Of a stretch of 64,000 nt of DNA, positions 10,753 through 21,241 are shown in pieces. The position numbers were made by a program, and so were the translations under genes. Below the pieces are notes generated by a model. It saw only the letters and a list, made by a program, of their open reading frames with translations, did not search any database and was not told the DNA's origin. Within the stretch, counting starts at the first letter, position 1; every line of letters starts with the position of its first letter. The stretch covers positions 186,001 through 250,000 of the forward strand of contig NZ_CP069370.1 in assembly GCF_019623905.1 (NCBI RefSeq), read 5' to 3'. Source of the stretch: Neotabrizicola shimadae (GTDB lineage: Bacteria; Pseudomonadota; Alphaproteobacteria; Rhodobacterales; Rhodobacteraceae).

Positions 10753-11664
10753 ATGATCCGAGCCTTGCGGACCCGGCGCGTCGAAACCGCGCCCTTCCTG
10801 CTCCTCACGCCCGCGCTGATCACCATGCTGTTCGTGGTGGCGGTGCCATTGGTGTTCTCTCTCTGGGCGTCTCTGACCCCTTATCAGCTGACCAAGCCCG
10901 CCACGCTCTGGCGCTTCATCGGGCTGGAAAACTATCGACGCGCCCTGAGCGACAGCGCCTTCTGGATCGTCTTCGGCCGGACCATCCTGTTCCTGACCAT
11001 CGCGCTGAACGTCGAGCTGCTTCTTGGCCTCGGCATCGCGCTTCTGATCAACCGCATCACGTGGGGCCAGCGGACTCTGCGAACCATCATGATGTTTCCC
11101 ATGATGTTTTCGCCGATCCTTGTGGGGTTCCAGTTCAAGTTCCTGTTCAACGACAACATCGGCATCGTGAACAACGCTCTGCAATCGCTTGGCTTGACCG
11201 ATCAGGCCATACCCTGGCTGGTCGATGCACGCCTCGCCATGTTCTCGATCACCCTGGCCGAAGTCTGGATGTCGACATCTGTCTTCGCGATCCTTCTGCT
11301 TGCAGGCCTTTTCGCCATGCCGCGCGACCCAGTGGAGGCCGCCAAGGTCGATGGCTGCAACGCTTGGCAGGTGTTCCGTCACATCACCCTGCCTTTCCTC
11401 ATGCCCTTCGCCTACATCGCCATGGCGATCCGTTCGCTGGATGTGGCCCGAGCCTATGACATCGTCGCCGTGATGACGGACGGCGGCCCGGCCGGGCGGA
11501 CCGAACTGCTTTGGACTGTGATCGCCCGCGTCGGCTATGAAAACGCCAAGATGGGCCAGGCCAATGCCATCGCCTTCATCTCGACGTTGCTGTCGATCCT
11601 GTTCACTTGGCACTTCTACCGCAAGCTGGTGGCCGCGCGTCGCTACATGGGAGGCGCGACATGA
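10753..11664 (+). CDS. ABC sugar transporter permease, MalF/UgpA type
   Basis: 303 residues with six predicted membrane helices and the cytoplasmic EAA loop (EAAKVDGCNAWQVFRHITLP) that docks the ATPase. ATG 10753 was chosen because the longer frame upstream has no membrane-protein character and overlaps the intergenic stem near the binding-protein stop. It pairs with the second permease, whose start overlaps its stop by four bases. A 58-base GC-rich spacer separates it from the binding protein, a common place for a stem that sets binding-protein excess. Confidence 0.92.
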   Translation: MIRALRTRRVETAPFLLLTPALITMLFVVAVPLVFSLWASLTPYQLTKPATLWRFIGLENYRRALSDSAFWIVFGRTILFLTIALNVELLLGLGIALLINRITWGQRTLRTIMMFPMMFSPILVGFQFKFLFNDNIGIVNNALQSLGLTDQAIPWLVDARLAMFSITLAEVWMSTSVFAILLLAGLFAMPRDPVEAAKVDGCNAWQVFRHITLPFLMPFAYIAMAIRSLDVARAYDIVAVMTDGGPAGRTELLWTVIARVGYENAKMGQANAIAFISTLLSILFTWHFYRKLVAARRYMGGAT

Positions 11665-12530
11665 CCGAAGTCGTGGAAAGCGCCGCATCGAAGCGGCTGA
11701 AACGGGTCGCTCTGACGATGCTGACGTTCCTTCTGATGATCCTGATGTGCCTCCCCGGCCTCTGGGTCGTGCTGTCTGCCTTTCGTCCCAACCGCGAAAT
11801 CCTGGCCAAGCCACCAATCTGGGTGCCGGAGACGCTGACGCTGGACAACTTCGGCAAGATCTTCGGCTGGGGTACGGAACAGGTGGCGATCCCGGTCGGC
11901 AGCTACTTTGCCAATTCACTGATCATTGCCCTGACCTCGACGGTCATCGCATTGCTGATCGGCATGGCGGGTGGCTACGCTTTCGCACGGTACCGCTTCC
12001 GCGGGAAGGGCTCGCTCTTCCTTGGGTTCATGCTGTTCCGCGCCGTGCCCGGCATCGCTCTGTCACTGCCCGTGTTCATGATCTGGAGCCGACTGGGCCT
12101 GATCGACACGAAGGCCGGCCTCATCATTGTCTATGTCAGCCTGAACGTGCCCTTCACCCTGTGGCTGATCGACGGCTTCTTTCGCCAGATCCCCCTGTCT
12201 TTGTCCGAGGCGGCGCAGGTGGACGGTTGCACCCGCTGGCAGGCCTTCTGGAAGATCGAGTTTCCGCTGGCCCGATCAGGCATCGCTGCCGCGGGGGTCT
12301 TCGCTTTCCTCACGTCGTGGAACGAATTCGCGCTGGCCAGCCAGCTGACGCGCTCCACCGATTCAAAGACGTTGCCGGTCGGTCTTCTGGACTTCACCGC
12401 GCAGTTCACCATCGACTGGGCAGGCATGTGCGCCATGGCGGTGATCATCATCATCCCGGCATTGGTCCTGACCTTCATCGTGCAGAAACATCTGATCGCC
12501 GGGCTGACCTTCGGCGGCGTGAAAGGGTAG
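11661..12530 (+). CDS. ABC sugar transporter permease, MalG/UgpE type
   Basis: 289 residues, six membrane helices, EAA loop EAAQVDGCTRWQAFWKIEFP. ATG 11661 overlaps the stop of the first permease (ATGA). A longer upstream start would extend into that gene without a ribosome-binding site. It forms the other half of the inner-membrane channel. Confidence 0.92.
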   Translation: MTEVVESAASKRLKRVALTMLTFLLMILMCLPGLWVVLSAFRPNREILAKPPIWVPETLTLDNFGKIFGWGTEQVAIPVGSYFANSLIIALTSTVIALLIGMAGGYAFARYRFRGKGSLFLGFMLFRAVPGIALSLPVFMIWSRLGLIDTKAGLIIVYVSLNVPFTLWLIDGFFRQIPLSLSEAAQVDGCTRWQAFWKIEFPLARSGIAAAGVFAFLTSWNEFALASQLTRSTDSKTLPVGLLDFTAQFTIDWAGMCAMAVIIIIPALVLTFIVQKHLIAGLTFGGVKG

Positions 12531-12532
12531 TC

Positions 12533-13626
<1,094 letters not shown>

Positions 13627-13627
<1 letters not shown>

Positions 13628-14739
13628 TGGCGAAAATTGCTCGAGCAGAATTGCGCATGGTGGACCTTCAGCCGAAGGTGAAGCGTACCGATGCAATCCA
13701 GAGCTTTGTCAGCCAGGAGACCCCGATCCTGACCCTGACCGACGCCGAGGGCGGGACCGGCACCGGATACAGCTACACCATTGGCACCGGCGGGCCTGCC
13801 GTCATTTCCCTTCTGCGCGACACACTGATCCCCCGCCTGATCGGACGCGAAGCGGAAGAGATCGAGAGTATCTGGCGCGACCTTCTGTTCGTCACCCATG
13901 CCACGGCTGTGGGGGCGATCACCTCGCTGGCTCTGGCCACCATCGACACCGCCCTTTGGGATCTGCGCTGCCGCCGCGCCGGCCTTCCGCTGTGGCGCAT
14001 GGCAGGCGGCGCAAAGCCCGCCATCCCCCTGTATTCCACCGAGGGCGGCTGGCTGCACATCGACACGCCCGCGCTGGTCGAGGATGCGCTTGCGGTGAAG
14101 GCGCTTGGCTTTGCAGGATCCAAGATCAAGGTCGGCCGCCCCACCCTGGCGCAGGATGCCGCGCGTCTGGCGGCGGTGCGCGCGGCTGTGGGCGACGACT
14201 TCCGCCTGATGGTCGATGCCAACCAGTCCTTCGCCTTCCACGAAGCGCTGTTGCGCGCCCGGATGCTGGCCGACCATGGTGTCGTCTGGTTCGAAGAACC
14301 CATGCCCGCCGACGACCTGTCCGGCCATGCCCGTCTGGCCGCGCAATCGCCGGTTCCCATCGCAGTTGGTGAAAGCCTCTACTCCCCCGGCCAATTCGCC
14401 GATTACCTGCGCGCCGGGGCCTGCTCTATCGTCCAGGTCGATGTGGCCCGCGTGGGCGGCATCACGCCTTGGCTCAAGGTCGCTCATATGGCCGAGGCGA
14501 TGAACATTGCCGTCTGCCCGCATTTCCTGATGGAGTTGCACGTCAGCCTCGTTTGCGCTGTGCCGAACAGCTGGATGCTGGAGTACATCCCGCAGCTGGA
14601 TACGGTCACCCATTCGCGGCTCGACCTGCGCGGGGGCCTCGCCCATGCACCAGATGCGCCCGGGCTCGGCATAGATTGGGATTGGGCGGCTATCCGCGGC
14701 CAGACCGTCGAAGGCAGCCATTCAGCAATGGGAGAGTAA
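13627..14739 (+). CDS. Enolase-superfamily dehydratase (mandelate-racemase group)
   Basis: 370 residues. Seen: SKIKVG with the K-x-K pair at 166 and 168, metal ligands D197 (MVDANQ), E223 (FEEP) and E249 (GES), and the acid/base pair D272 and H299. Known: this set defines the mandelate-racemase subgroup, most of whose bacterial members dehydrate sugar acids to 2-keto-3-deoxy acids. Inferred: dehydration of an aldonic or aldaric acid delivered by the adjacent importer or by the lactonase at 18072. The exact sugar acid cannot be assigned; racemisation is a less likely alternative in this setting. Confidence 0.87.
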
Positions 14740-14740
14740 A

Positions 14741-15070
14741 ATGCAACGCATGGGCAGCATCATCGGCATCCAGCCGGACAAGATCGAAACCTACAAGCGC
14801 CTGCACGCGGCTGTCTGGCCAGACGTGCTTCGCATGATCGAAAAGTGCAACATCCGCAACTACTCGATCTTTCTGAAAGAACCCGAGAACCTGATGTTCG
14901 CCTATTTCGAATACCACGGCACCGACTGGGCAGCCGATCAGGCCATGATGGCGGCGGACCCCAAGACACAGGAATGGTGGGCGGTCTGTATGCCCTGCCA
15001 GAAGCCGTTGGACAGCCGCAAGGATGGCGAGTGGTGGGCCATGATGGAAGAGGTCTTCCACAATGACTGA
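14741..15070 (+). CDS. L-rhamnose mutarotase-family protein
   Basis: 109 residues of the RhaM/DUF718 family: KLHAAVWPDV-type segment (YKRLHAAVWPDVLRMI) and conserved aromatic residues. RhaM-type proteins interconvert alpha and beta anomers of L-rhamnose or L-fucose and are small ferredoxin-like dimers. Its presence in the operon favours a deoxyhexose or similar sugar as substrate. The stop overlaps the next start by eight bases. Confidence 0.87.
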   Translation: MQRMGSIIGIQPDKIETYKRLHAAVWPDVLRMIEKCNIRNYSIFLKEPENLMFAYFEYHGTDWAADQAMMAADPKTQEWWAVCMPCQKPLDSRKDGEWWAMMEEVFHND

Positions 15071-15710
15071 CGCCCGCGCGCAGCTTCTGTCCTGCTACAC
15101 CAGCGTCGTGCATGACGTGCTGCGCGCCCTGGGGCGGCGCAACTTCACCCTGCCGCCCCGCCTTCGCCCCCTGAACCCCGAAGGCGTTCTGACCGGACCC
15201 GCCTTCACAGTCGAGGGCCGCATCGACGAAACTGCCGACCCGCATGAAACGCTGCTGGCCTGGACCGGCCTTCTGTCGAAGGCGAAGCCTGGCCATGTCT
15301 GGATCAGCCAGCCGCACAACCACCTTGTTGCGCAGATGGGAGAGTTGTCGGCCGAGACGCTGCACCGCAAGGGCGTGCTTGGCGTCGTCACCGACGGCGG
15401 CCTGCGCGACACGAATTTCATCCTGCGCCTTGGCCTGCCCTGCTGGGGCGCCTTCCACACCCCGCGTGACGTGGTGGGCTGCTGGCTGCCCACCGGCACC
15501 GATGTGCCGATCCTGATGGACGATTGCCTTATCCGCCCTGGCGACTGGCTGCACGGCGACCGCGACGGGATGGTGGTGATCCCAGCAGAAATCGTGGCGG
15601 AAGTGGCCGAAAACGCCGTTGGCGCAATGAACACCGAAAGCCTGGTGCGCAAGGCGATCCTGGAAGGGACCGACCCGCAGGAAGCCTACCTGAAGTGGGG
15701 CAAGTTCTGA
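15063..15710 (+). CDS. RraA-like aldolase/decarboxylase
   Basis: 215 residues of the RraA/HMG-aldolase family. The active-site features GVVTDGGLRD and GDRDGMVVIP are present (the R-D pair and the D for divalent metal). Some members regulate RNase E, but many catabolic-cluster members are metal-dependent aldolases of 4-hydroxy-2-oxo acids or oxaloacetate decarboxylases. In this operon an aldolase that splits the keto acid made by the dehydratases is the more likely role. It overlaps both neighbours (start inside the mutarotase, stop shared with the next ATG). Confidence 0.83.
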   Translation: MTDARAQLLSCYTSVVHDVLRALGRRNFTLPPRLRPLNPEGVLTGPAFTVEGRIDETADPHETLLAWTGLLSKAKPGHVWISQPHNHLVAQMGELSAETLHRKGVLGVVTDGGLRDTNFILRLGLPCWGAFHTPRDVVGCWLPTGTDVPILMDDCLIRPGDWLHGDRDGMVVIPAEIVAEVAENAVGAMNTESLVRKAILEGTDPQEAYLKWGKF

Positions 15711-16006
15711 TGCCGACCGACCCGCGCCTTTTGCTGCTACACCCCGGAGATTCTGTTTACGTCCTGCGCGACCAGATCGCGGCGGGCGAGACCGTTCTGG
15801 TCTCGGGCACCGCAGTGGCCTTTGCGCAACCGCTCGGCCTGGGGCACAAGATCGCACGAGTGGCCGTGGCCGAAGGCGAGCCGGTCATCAAGTATGGCGC
15901 CCCCATCGGGCGCGCGACGCGGGCCATCGCGCCGGGCGACCATGTGCATCTGCACAACCTGGCCAGCGACTACACACCGACCTACGCGCTGGAGGGCAAG
16001 GCATGA
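15710..16006 (+). CDS. UxaA-type dehydratase, small SAF-domain subunit
   Basis: 98 residues of the SAF domain found at the N-terminus of altronate and galactarate dehydratases, ending in the conserved GDHVHLHNLASDY. The start ATG 15710 shares its A with the preceding stop. In this operon the SAF part and the catalytic part are separate genes, as in many Alphaproteobacteria. Together they should form an iron-dependent hydro-lyase for a sugar acid. Confidence 0.88.
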   Translation: MPTDPRLLLLHPGDSVYVLRDQIAAGETVLVSGTAVAFAQPLGLGHKIARVAVAEGEPVIKYGAPIGRATRAIAPGDHVHLHNLASDYTPTYALEGKA

Positions 16007-17184
16007 GGGGCTGGCTCCGGTCTGACGGACGCAAGGGCATCCGCAACGTGGTGGCGGTGGCCTACCTGGTGGAATGCGCCCATCATGTCGCCCGTCAGAT
16101 CGCGGCAGGCGAAGACGAGGCGCATGTCATCGGCTTCCCCGGCTGCTTCCCAAACCCCTACGCCCAGAAGATGATGGAGCGGCTGTGCACCCACCCGAAC
16201 GTGGGTGCGGTGCTGGTGGTCAGCCTCGGCTGCGAAAGCTTCAACCGCTTCCAGCTGGAAAAAGCGGTCGCCGCGACGGGTCGACCAGTGAAGGTGCTGG
16301 TGATTCAGAACGAGGGCGGCACGAAGTCCACCATCGCGGCCGGGCGCGATTGGGTACGGGCACAGGCGGCGGCTCTGGCGGCGGCGCCGACCGAGCCGAT
16401 GTCTGCCTCCGACCTCGTGGTCGGCACAGTGTGCGGCGGGTCGGACGGGACCTCGGGCATCACCGGGAACCCCGCCGCCGGGATCGCCTTCGACAAGCTG
16501 GTAGCCGCTGGCGCGGCCTGCATCTTCGAGGAAACCGGCGAGCTGATCGGCTGCGAGGGCATCATGGAGGCCCGTGCCGCGACACCGGCCCTGGCAGGCG
16601 AAATCCGCGCCAGCGTGGCAAAGGCCGCGCGTTACTATGCCACACTCGGCTATGGCAGCTTTGCCAGCGGCAATGCCGACGGCGGGCTGACCACGATCGA
16701 GGAGAAGTCGCTCGGCGCCTATATGAAATCGGGCCAGTCGCCGATCTCAGGGCTCATCAAGCCAGGGGACATTCCGCCGAAGGGCGGGCTCTACCTCATG
16801 GATGTGGTGCCCGATGGCGAGGTGCGCTTCGGCTTCCCGAACATCTCGGACAATGCCGAGATCGTGGAGATGATGGCCTCGGGGGCGCATGTCACGCTTT
16901 TTGTCACCGGGCGGGGGTCCGTGGTGGGGTCGGCATTGGCGCCTGTCATCAAGATCGCCGCCAACCCGCACATGTATGCCCGGCTGTCCGAGGACATGGA
17001 CGTGAACGCCGGGCGGGTGCTTGCTGGCGAGGCGACGCTGGAGGAGGTCGGGCAGGAGATCTTCGACCTCGTGCTGGACGTGGCGGACGGGCGGCAGACG
17101 AAATCCGAGGAACTGGGGCATCGGGAGTTCATCCTGACCTACAAGAGCTTTGACCCCATCGGGCCGGCGTGTCTGCCGGTGTGA
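16003..17184 (+). CDS. UxaA-type dehydratase, catalytic subunit
   Basis: 393 residues of the UxaA family, opening with the diagnostic GWLRSDGRKGIRN. It keeps the family Cys-rich motifs (GFPGCF near residue 44, SLGCES and GTVCGGSDGTSG), consistent with a metal centre. It overlaps the SAF subunit gene by four bases. Known members dehydrate altronate, galactarate or related acids. This is the second, structurally unrelated, sugar-acid dehydratase in the operon, next to the enolase-superfamily one. Confidence 0.9.
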   Translation: MRGWLRSDGRKGIRNVVAVAYLVECAHHVARQIAAGEDEAHVIGFPGCFPNPYAQKMMERLCTHPNVGAVLVVSLGCESFNRFQLEKAVAATGRPVKVLVIQNEGGTKSTIAAGRDWVRAQAAALAAAPTEPMSASDLVVGTVCGGSDGTSGITGNPAAGIAFDKLVAAGAACIFEETGELIGCEGIMEARAATPALAGEIRASVAKAARYYATLGYGSFASGNADGGLTTIEEKSLGAYMKSGQSPISGLIKPGDIPPKGGLYLMDVVPDGEVRFGFPNISDNAEIVEMMASGAHVTLFVTGRGSVVGSALAPVIKIAANPHMYARLSEDMDVNAGRVLAGEATLEEVGQEIFDLVLDVADGRQTKSEELGHREFILTYKSFDPIGPACLPV

Positions 17185-17203
17185 CATCAGAGAAGGACGG
17201 GAC

Positions 17204-17941
17204 GTGGGACGGCTGGATGGCAAGACGGCGCTGGTGACGGCGGCGGGACAGGGGATCGGGCGGGCATCAGTGCTGGCGATGCGGGCCGAAGGGGCGCGGG
17301 TCTTCGCGACCGACGTGAACCCGGCGGCGCTGGCGGAGCTGGCGGCGATGGGGGTGGAGACGCGGGTGCTGAACGTCCGCGACCCGGCGGCAATCGCGGC
17401 CACGGTCGAGGCGGTTGGGGCGCCGGACGTGCTGTTCAACTGCGCGGGCTTCGTGGCGGCTGGGACGATCCTGGACTGCGACGAGGAGCAGTGGGCCTTC
17501 TCGGTGGACCTGAACATGACCGCCATGTACCGGATGTGCCGGGCGTTCCTGCCGGGGATGATCGCGAAGGGGGGCGGGTCGATCATCAACATGGCCTCGG
17601 TCGCCTCGTCCGTGATCGCGGCGCCCAACCGGTTCGTCTATGGGGCGACGAAGGCGGGGGTGATCGGGCTGACCAAGGCCATCGCGGCGGACTTCGTGGG
17701 AAAGGGAATCCGGGCCAATGCGATCTGCCCCGGCACGGTTGAGAGCCCCTCGCTGGACGAGAGGCTGCGGGCGACCGGGGATTATGAGGCGGCGAAGGCG
17801 GCCTTCATTGCCCGCCAGCCCATCGGCCGGATCGGGCGGGCGGAGGAGATCGCGGCGCTGGTGGTCTATCTGGCCTCGGACGAGAGCGGCTATACCACGG
17901 GGGTCGCCCATGTGATCGACGGGGGCTGGGCCAACCAGTAG
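17204..17941 (+). CDS. SDR oxidoreductase, 2-keto-3-deoxy-L-fuconate dehydrogenase-like
   Basis: 245 residues from GTG 17204 (AGAAGGA site; no suitable ATG). A Rossmann-fold SDR with GQGIG cofactor motif, NCAG, the active-site YGATK and CPGTVESPSL. It reads like the BDH2/DHRS6 branch, which includes 2-keto-3-deoxy-L-fuconate dehydrogenase of Xanthomonas, the known non-phosphorylative fucose route. That assignment is by recalled family similarity and context (mutarotase, dehydratase, lactonase); a 3-hydroxyacid dehydrogenase is the alternative. It ends the tightly packed run that began at 6425. Confidence 0.83.
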   Translation: MGRLDGKTALVTAAGQGIGRASVLAMRAEGARVFATDVNPAALAELAAMGVETRVLNVRDPAAIAATVEAVGAPDVLFNCAGFVAAGTILDCDEEQWAFSVDLNMTAMYRMCRAFLPGMIAKGGGSIINMASVASSVIAAPNRFVYGATKAGVIGLTKAIAADFVGKGIRANAICPGTVESPSLDERLRATGDYEAAKAAFIARQPIGRIGRAEEIAALVVYLASDESGYTTGVAHVIDGGWANQ

Positions 17942-17951
17942 GCTGTCCGAG

Positions 17952-18034
17952 GGCGTCCGAGCTCGGACGCTTCCGGGGGGCAAACGATTTCAATGGGTTA
18001 TCTGCGCGGATTCATGGGCAGTTAACCTTTGGAC
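17952..18034. repeat. Palindromic intergenic element, copy 1
   Basis: An 18-bp perfect palindrome GCGTCCGAGCTCGGACGC (17953-17970) is followed 20 bases later by TCAATGG (17990-17996) and then by GTTAACC and TTTGGAC (18021-18034). The same parts in the same order recur at 52314. It lies between the SDR stop and the amidohydrolase start. The palindrome could be a protein-binding site or an RNA stem; there is no U-tract. Confidence 0.7.
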
Positions 18035-18071
18035 ACCCGGACGGGTGACCGCGCGAGGGAAGGATTGCGAC

Positions 18072-18908
18072 GTGGACCTGATCGACACCCATCTTCACCT
18101 GATCTACCGGGGCCGCATCGGTTATGGCTGGACCGTGGGGATCGAGGCGCTGCAGGGCGATTTTACGCTGGACGACCATGCCCGGCTGACCGCCGGGAAG
18201 GGTGTGGCGGGCACGGTCTTCATGGAAACCGGCGTGGATGATGCCGATTACCAGGCCGAGGCGCGGATGGTGGCAGAGCTTGTGAAGGCCGGGCGGATGA
18301 TGGGTCAGATCGCCTCGATCCGGCCCGAAACCGACGAGGGCTTTGACGCCTGGCTGGAGCAGAGCGACGACCTGGAGATCGTGGGCTATCGCCGGATCCT
18401 GCATGTGATGCCGGACGACACATCCCAGGCGGAAGGATTCCGGCGCAACCTGCGCAAGATCGGCGCGAGGGGCCTGCCCTTCGATCTTTGCTTCCTCGCC
18501 GGGCAATTGCCGCTGGCGGTGGATCTGGTGCGCGCCTGCCCGAACCAGACCTTTGTTCTGGACCATTGCGGTGTGCCCGACGTCGCGGGCGGCGCCTTTG
18601 AAGCCTGGTCTGAAGGGATGAAGGCGGTGGCCGCCCTGCCGCAGGTGAATGTGAAGCTCTCGGGCATCACTGCCTATTGCGCCCCCGGCACCGCCAACCT
18701 GGAGACGGTGCGGCCCTGGGTCGAGCGGGTGGTGGACCTGTTCGGGCCGGAGCGCATTGTCTGGGGCGGCGATTGGCCGGTGGTCAACCTGGGCGTCGGG
18801 CTGCCCGCCTGGATCGACATGACGCGCGCGTTGCTGGCCGGGCTGAGCGCGGCGGAGCAGGACGCCATCGGACAGGGCAACGCGCGGCGCATCTACGGAC
18901 TGGACTGA
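18072..18908 (+). CDS. Amidohydrolase 2 family protein, lactonase-like
   Basis: 278 residues from GTG 18072, preceded by GGAAGGA. The metal-dependent hydrolase signature is intact: HxH in IDTHLHL, a later histidine in VLDHCG and the aspartate in WGGDWP. It belongs to the COG3618 group that includes L-fuconolactonase and L-rhamnono-lactonase, which open sugar lactones to the acids used by dehydratases. It is 130 bases after the SDR and separated by the palindromic element, so it may be controlled apart from the main operon. Confidence 0.83.
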   Translation: MDLIDTHLHLIYRGRIGYGWTVGIEALQGDFTLDDHARLTAGKGVAGTVFMETGVDDADYQAEARMVAELVKAGRMMGQIASIRPETDEGFDAWLEQSDDLEIVGYRRILHVMPDDTSQAEGFRRNLRKIGARGLPFDLCFLAGQLPLAVDLVRACPNQTFVLDHCGVPDVAGGAFEAWSEGMKAVAALPQVNVKLSGITAYCAPGTANLETVRPWVERVVDLFGPERIVWGGDWPVVNLGVGLPAWIDMTRALLAGLSAAEQDAIGQGNARRIYGLD

Positions 18909-18927
18909 GGCGAGAGGGGGGCCTGAG

Positions 18928-20364
18928 TCAAAGCTGGGATTCCAGCGGAAGCCGGCCCATGAACCAGGACAGCGCCCGGCGGGCCGGGGAGACGCCTGGG
19001 TCGCGGCGATGCGGGGTGCCGCTGGTGCCATGCCAGAGGATGCGGTCCCTGTCATCGAGATGGAGCGCGTGGCTGATGCCGGGTGCGGTTTCGGCGGCGA
19101 AGATGTGCTGGATCCCGGCGACAAGGCCGGGTTCGGTGAAGAGAACGCCCATTTCGGTATTGAGCGAGGCCGAGCGAGGATCGAAGTTCAGCGATCCGAC
19201 AAAGCCGGTCTGGCCGTCGATGATGAAGGCCTTGGTGTGCAGGCTGGCATTGGTGCGGCCGCGCAGCGACAGGCGGCGCAGGCGGGCGATGGCGCGCAGT
19301 TCGTAGAGCCGGATGCCGGCCCGCAAGAGCGGTTTGCGATAGCGGGCATAGGCACCATGCACCGCCGCGACATCGGTGGCAGAAAGAGAATTGGTGAGGA
19401 CGCTGATCTGGATGCCCCTTTCGGCGAGGTCGGACAGACGGCGGGTGCCGTTCTGACCCGGAACGAAATAGGGCGAGATGATCGCGATGCGGTCGCGGGC
19501 GGCTTCGAGTTGCGGCAGTAGCCTGGCCATCAGCCAGTTCTGCCCCTTGCGGCCAAGCGCCTTTTCTGGCGGGTCTGCAACCAGGTGCGCCTCGCTGCAC
19601 CAGTTGAGGGCGCCTTCGACCGGCGGCCAGGACAGGCTGGGCAGGCGGTCGAGGTAGCTTTGCGCCTCGGCGCTGGCCGCGAAGCTGCGCAGGGCATTCA
19701 GGATCGGCCTGCGGCGGATCGGGTTCAGGGGCGGGCGCACCGGATGCGTGGGCTCGCTTGTCCAGAAATCCTGGAACAGCGCCCCGGCCTCGGCCACGAC
19801 GGGGCCGAGAGCGATGAGATCGAGGTCGTGGAAGTTGGAGGCCCGCGAGGCGCCGAAATAGGCATCGCCTATGTTGCGGCCGCCCAGGACGGCGGCCTCG
19901 CCATCGGCTATCCAGGCCTTGTTGTGCATCCGCCGGGTCATGGAGAACAGGCGCAGGCCCAGTTCGAGGCCACGGCGCAGGCTGCCCTTGGGCGCGCGGG
20001 TGGGGTTGAACAGCCGGACCGAGATGTTGGGATGGCCGTCAAGCGCCTGAAGCAGCCGGTCCAGGCTGGTGAAGCCGATGTCATCGAGGAGGAGGCGCAC
20101 CTTCACCCCGCGGTCGGCGGCGGCCAGCACCTCGCCCAGAAGGAGGCGGCCTGTGAGGTCTTCTTCCCAGATATAGTACATCAGGTCGAGGCTGTGGCGG
20201 GCTTGGCGCGCGAGACTTCGGCGCGCGGCGAAGGCGGCCGTGTCGGAGGAGATGAGCGCCATGCCCGTGGACCCCGGATGCGCGGCGCAGAGCCGGGCGA
20301 TGGCATCGGGGGATTCTGGAACGGGCTTTTCGGAGGCCCCGGTTTCCGGGTCTAGCGCGTGCAT
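18928..20364 (-). CDS. Phospholipase D-like / cardiolipin synthase-type protein
   Basis: 478 residues from ATG 20364; the frame is open to 20472 and the start is uncertain since no site is strong. Two HKD motifs are complete: H147-N-K with GGRN after it, and H376-T-K followed by GSLNFDPRS. Both are needed for the phosphatidyl-transfer chemistry of this superfamily. No membrane helices are obvious at the N-terminus, unlike classical ClsA. Likely a phospholipid-modifying enzyme. It converges on the amidohydrolase and diverges from the LolA-like gene. Confidence 0.85.
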   Translation of the reverse strand: MHALDPETGASEKPVPESPDAIARLCAAHPGSTGMALISSDTAAFAARRSLARQARHSLDLMYYIWEEDLTGRLLLGEVLAAADRGVKVRLLLDDIGFTSLDRLLQALDGHPNISVRLFNPTRAPKGSLRRGLELGLRLFSMTRRMHNKAWIADGEAAVLGGRNIGDAYFGASRASNFHDLDLIALGPVVAEAGALFQDFWTSEPTHPVRPPLNPIRRRPILNALRSFAASAEAQSYLDRLPSLSWPPVEGALNWCSEAHLVADPPEKALGRKGQNWLMARLLPQLEAARDRIAIISPYFVPGQNGTRRLSDLAERGIQISVLTNSLSATDVAAVHGAYARYRKPLLRAGIRLYELRAIARLRRLSLRGRTNASLHTKAFIIDGQTGFVGSLNFDPRSASLNTEMGVLFTEPGLVAGIQHIFAAETAPGISHALHLDDRDRILWHGTSGTPHRRDPGVSPARRALSWFMGRLPLESQL

Positions 20365-20554
20365 GGCAGGGCGGGCGCGGGGGGACGGGAGTGTGGCCGT
20401 TCGGCGATCATCGGCGGGGCCCCTGCGGCGTTGTGCGCCGCGGAGTCTTGCAGCGGTCGGCATGGATGACAAGGGTGGAGCGCGGGTGGCGGCTCTCGGC
20501 CTGTTGAGCGCGGGCGGGGTCGCGCCGGGGGGCGGGCTGGCCTATATTGCGGCC

Positions 20555-21157
20555 ATGCGCCTGACCCGTCTGCTTCTTGCCCCCGCCCTTCTGGTTGCCC
20601 TGGCCTTGCCGGCCGCGGCCGAGAAGATTCCGCTTTCGACCCTGTCGGCCTATCTGAACGGGCTGACCACGTTGGAAACCGATTTCACCCAGATCAATGC
20701 CGATGGCACGATTTCGACCGGGACGCTTTCGATCCGGCGTCCGGGGCGGGCGCGGTTCGAATATGCGCCGCCCGACAAGAGCCTGGTGATTGCCGGGGGC
20801 GGCCAGGTGGCGATCTTTGACCCGAAATCGAACCAGCCGCCGGAGCAATACCCGCTGCCACGCACGCCGCTGAGCCTGATCCTGGCGGCCAAAGTGGATT
20901 TGGGGCAGGCCCGCATGGTGGTGGGCCATACCGAGGTGGAGAACACGACCCGTGTACGGGCACAGGATCCGGCGCATCCGGAATATGGCCAGATCGAACT
21001 GGTGTTCACGGCCGACCCGGTGGAGCTGCGCCAATGGGTGATCACCGATGACGCGGGAAACCAGACCACGGTGATCCTGGGCGAGCTGAAGAAGGGCGGG
21101 GCCATGCGGCCGAGCCTGTTCGACATCACTGCCGAGACGAAAAAGCGCGGGTTGTAG
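20555..21157 (+). CDS. LolA-family outer-membrane lipoprotein carrier
   Basis: 200 residues. A signal peptide (about 1-22, ending LPAAAE) is followed by the LolA fold (LETDFTQINADGTISTGTLSI, RRPGRARFEYAPPDK). LolA-type proteins ferry lipoproteins across the periplasm from LolCDE to LolB or the outer membrane. ATG 20555 gives a clean signal peptide, so longer upstream starts are unlikely. A 190-base spacer separates it from the divergent PLD gene; I see no clear promoter there. Confidence 0.9.
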   Translation: MRLTRLLLAPALLVALALPAAAEKIPLSTLSAYLNGLTTLETDFTQINADGTISTGTLSIRRPGRARFEYAPPDKSLVIAGGGQVAIFDPKSNQPPEQYPLPRTPLSLILAAKVDLGQARMVVGHTEVENTTRVRAQDPAHPEYGQIELVFTADPVELRQWVITDDAGNQTTVILGELKKGGAMRPSLFDITAETKKRGL

Positions 21158-21241
21158 AGGCGGCTGGCGGGGGCTTGCGCGAGGCTCGCCTCGCGGGCCG
21201 TTTCGCGGTATCGTCGGCGCGATTGCGCACCGGAGATTTCC

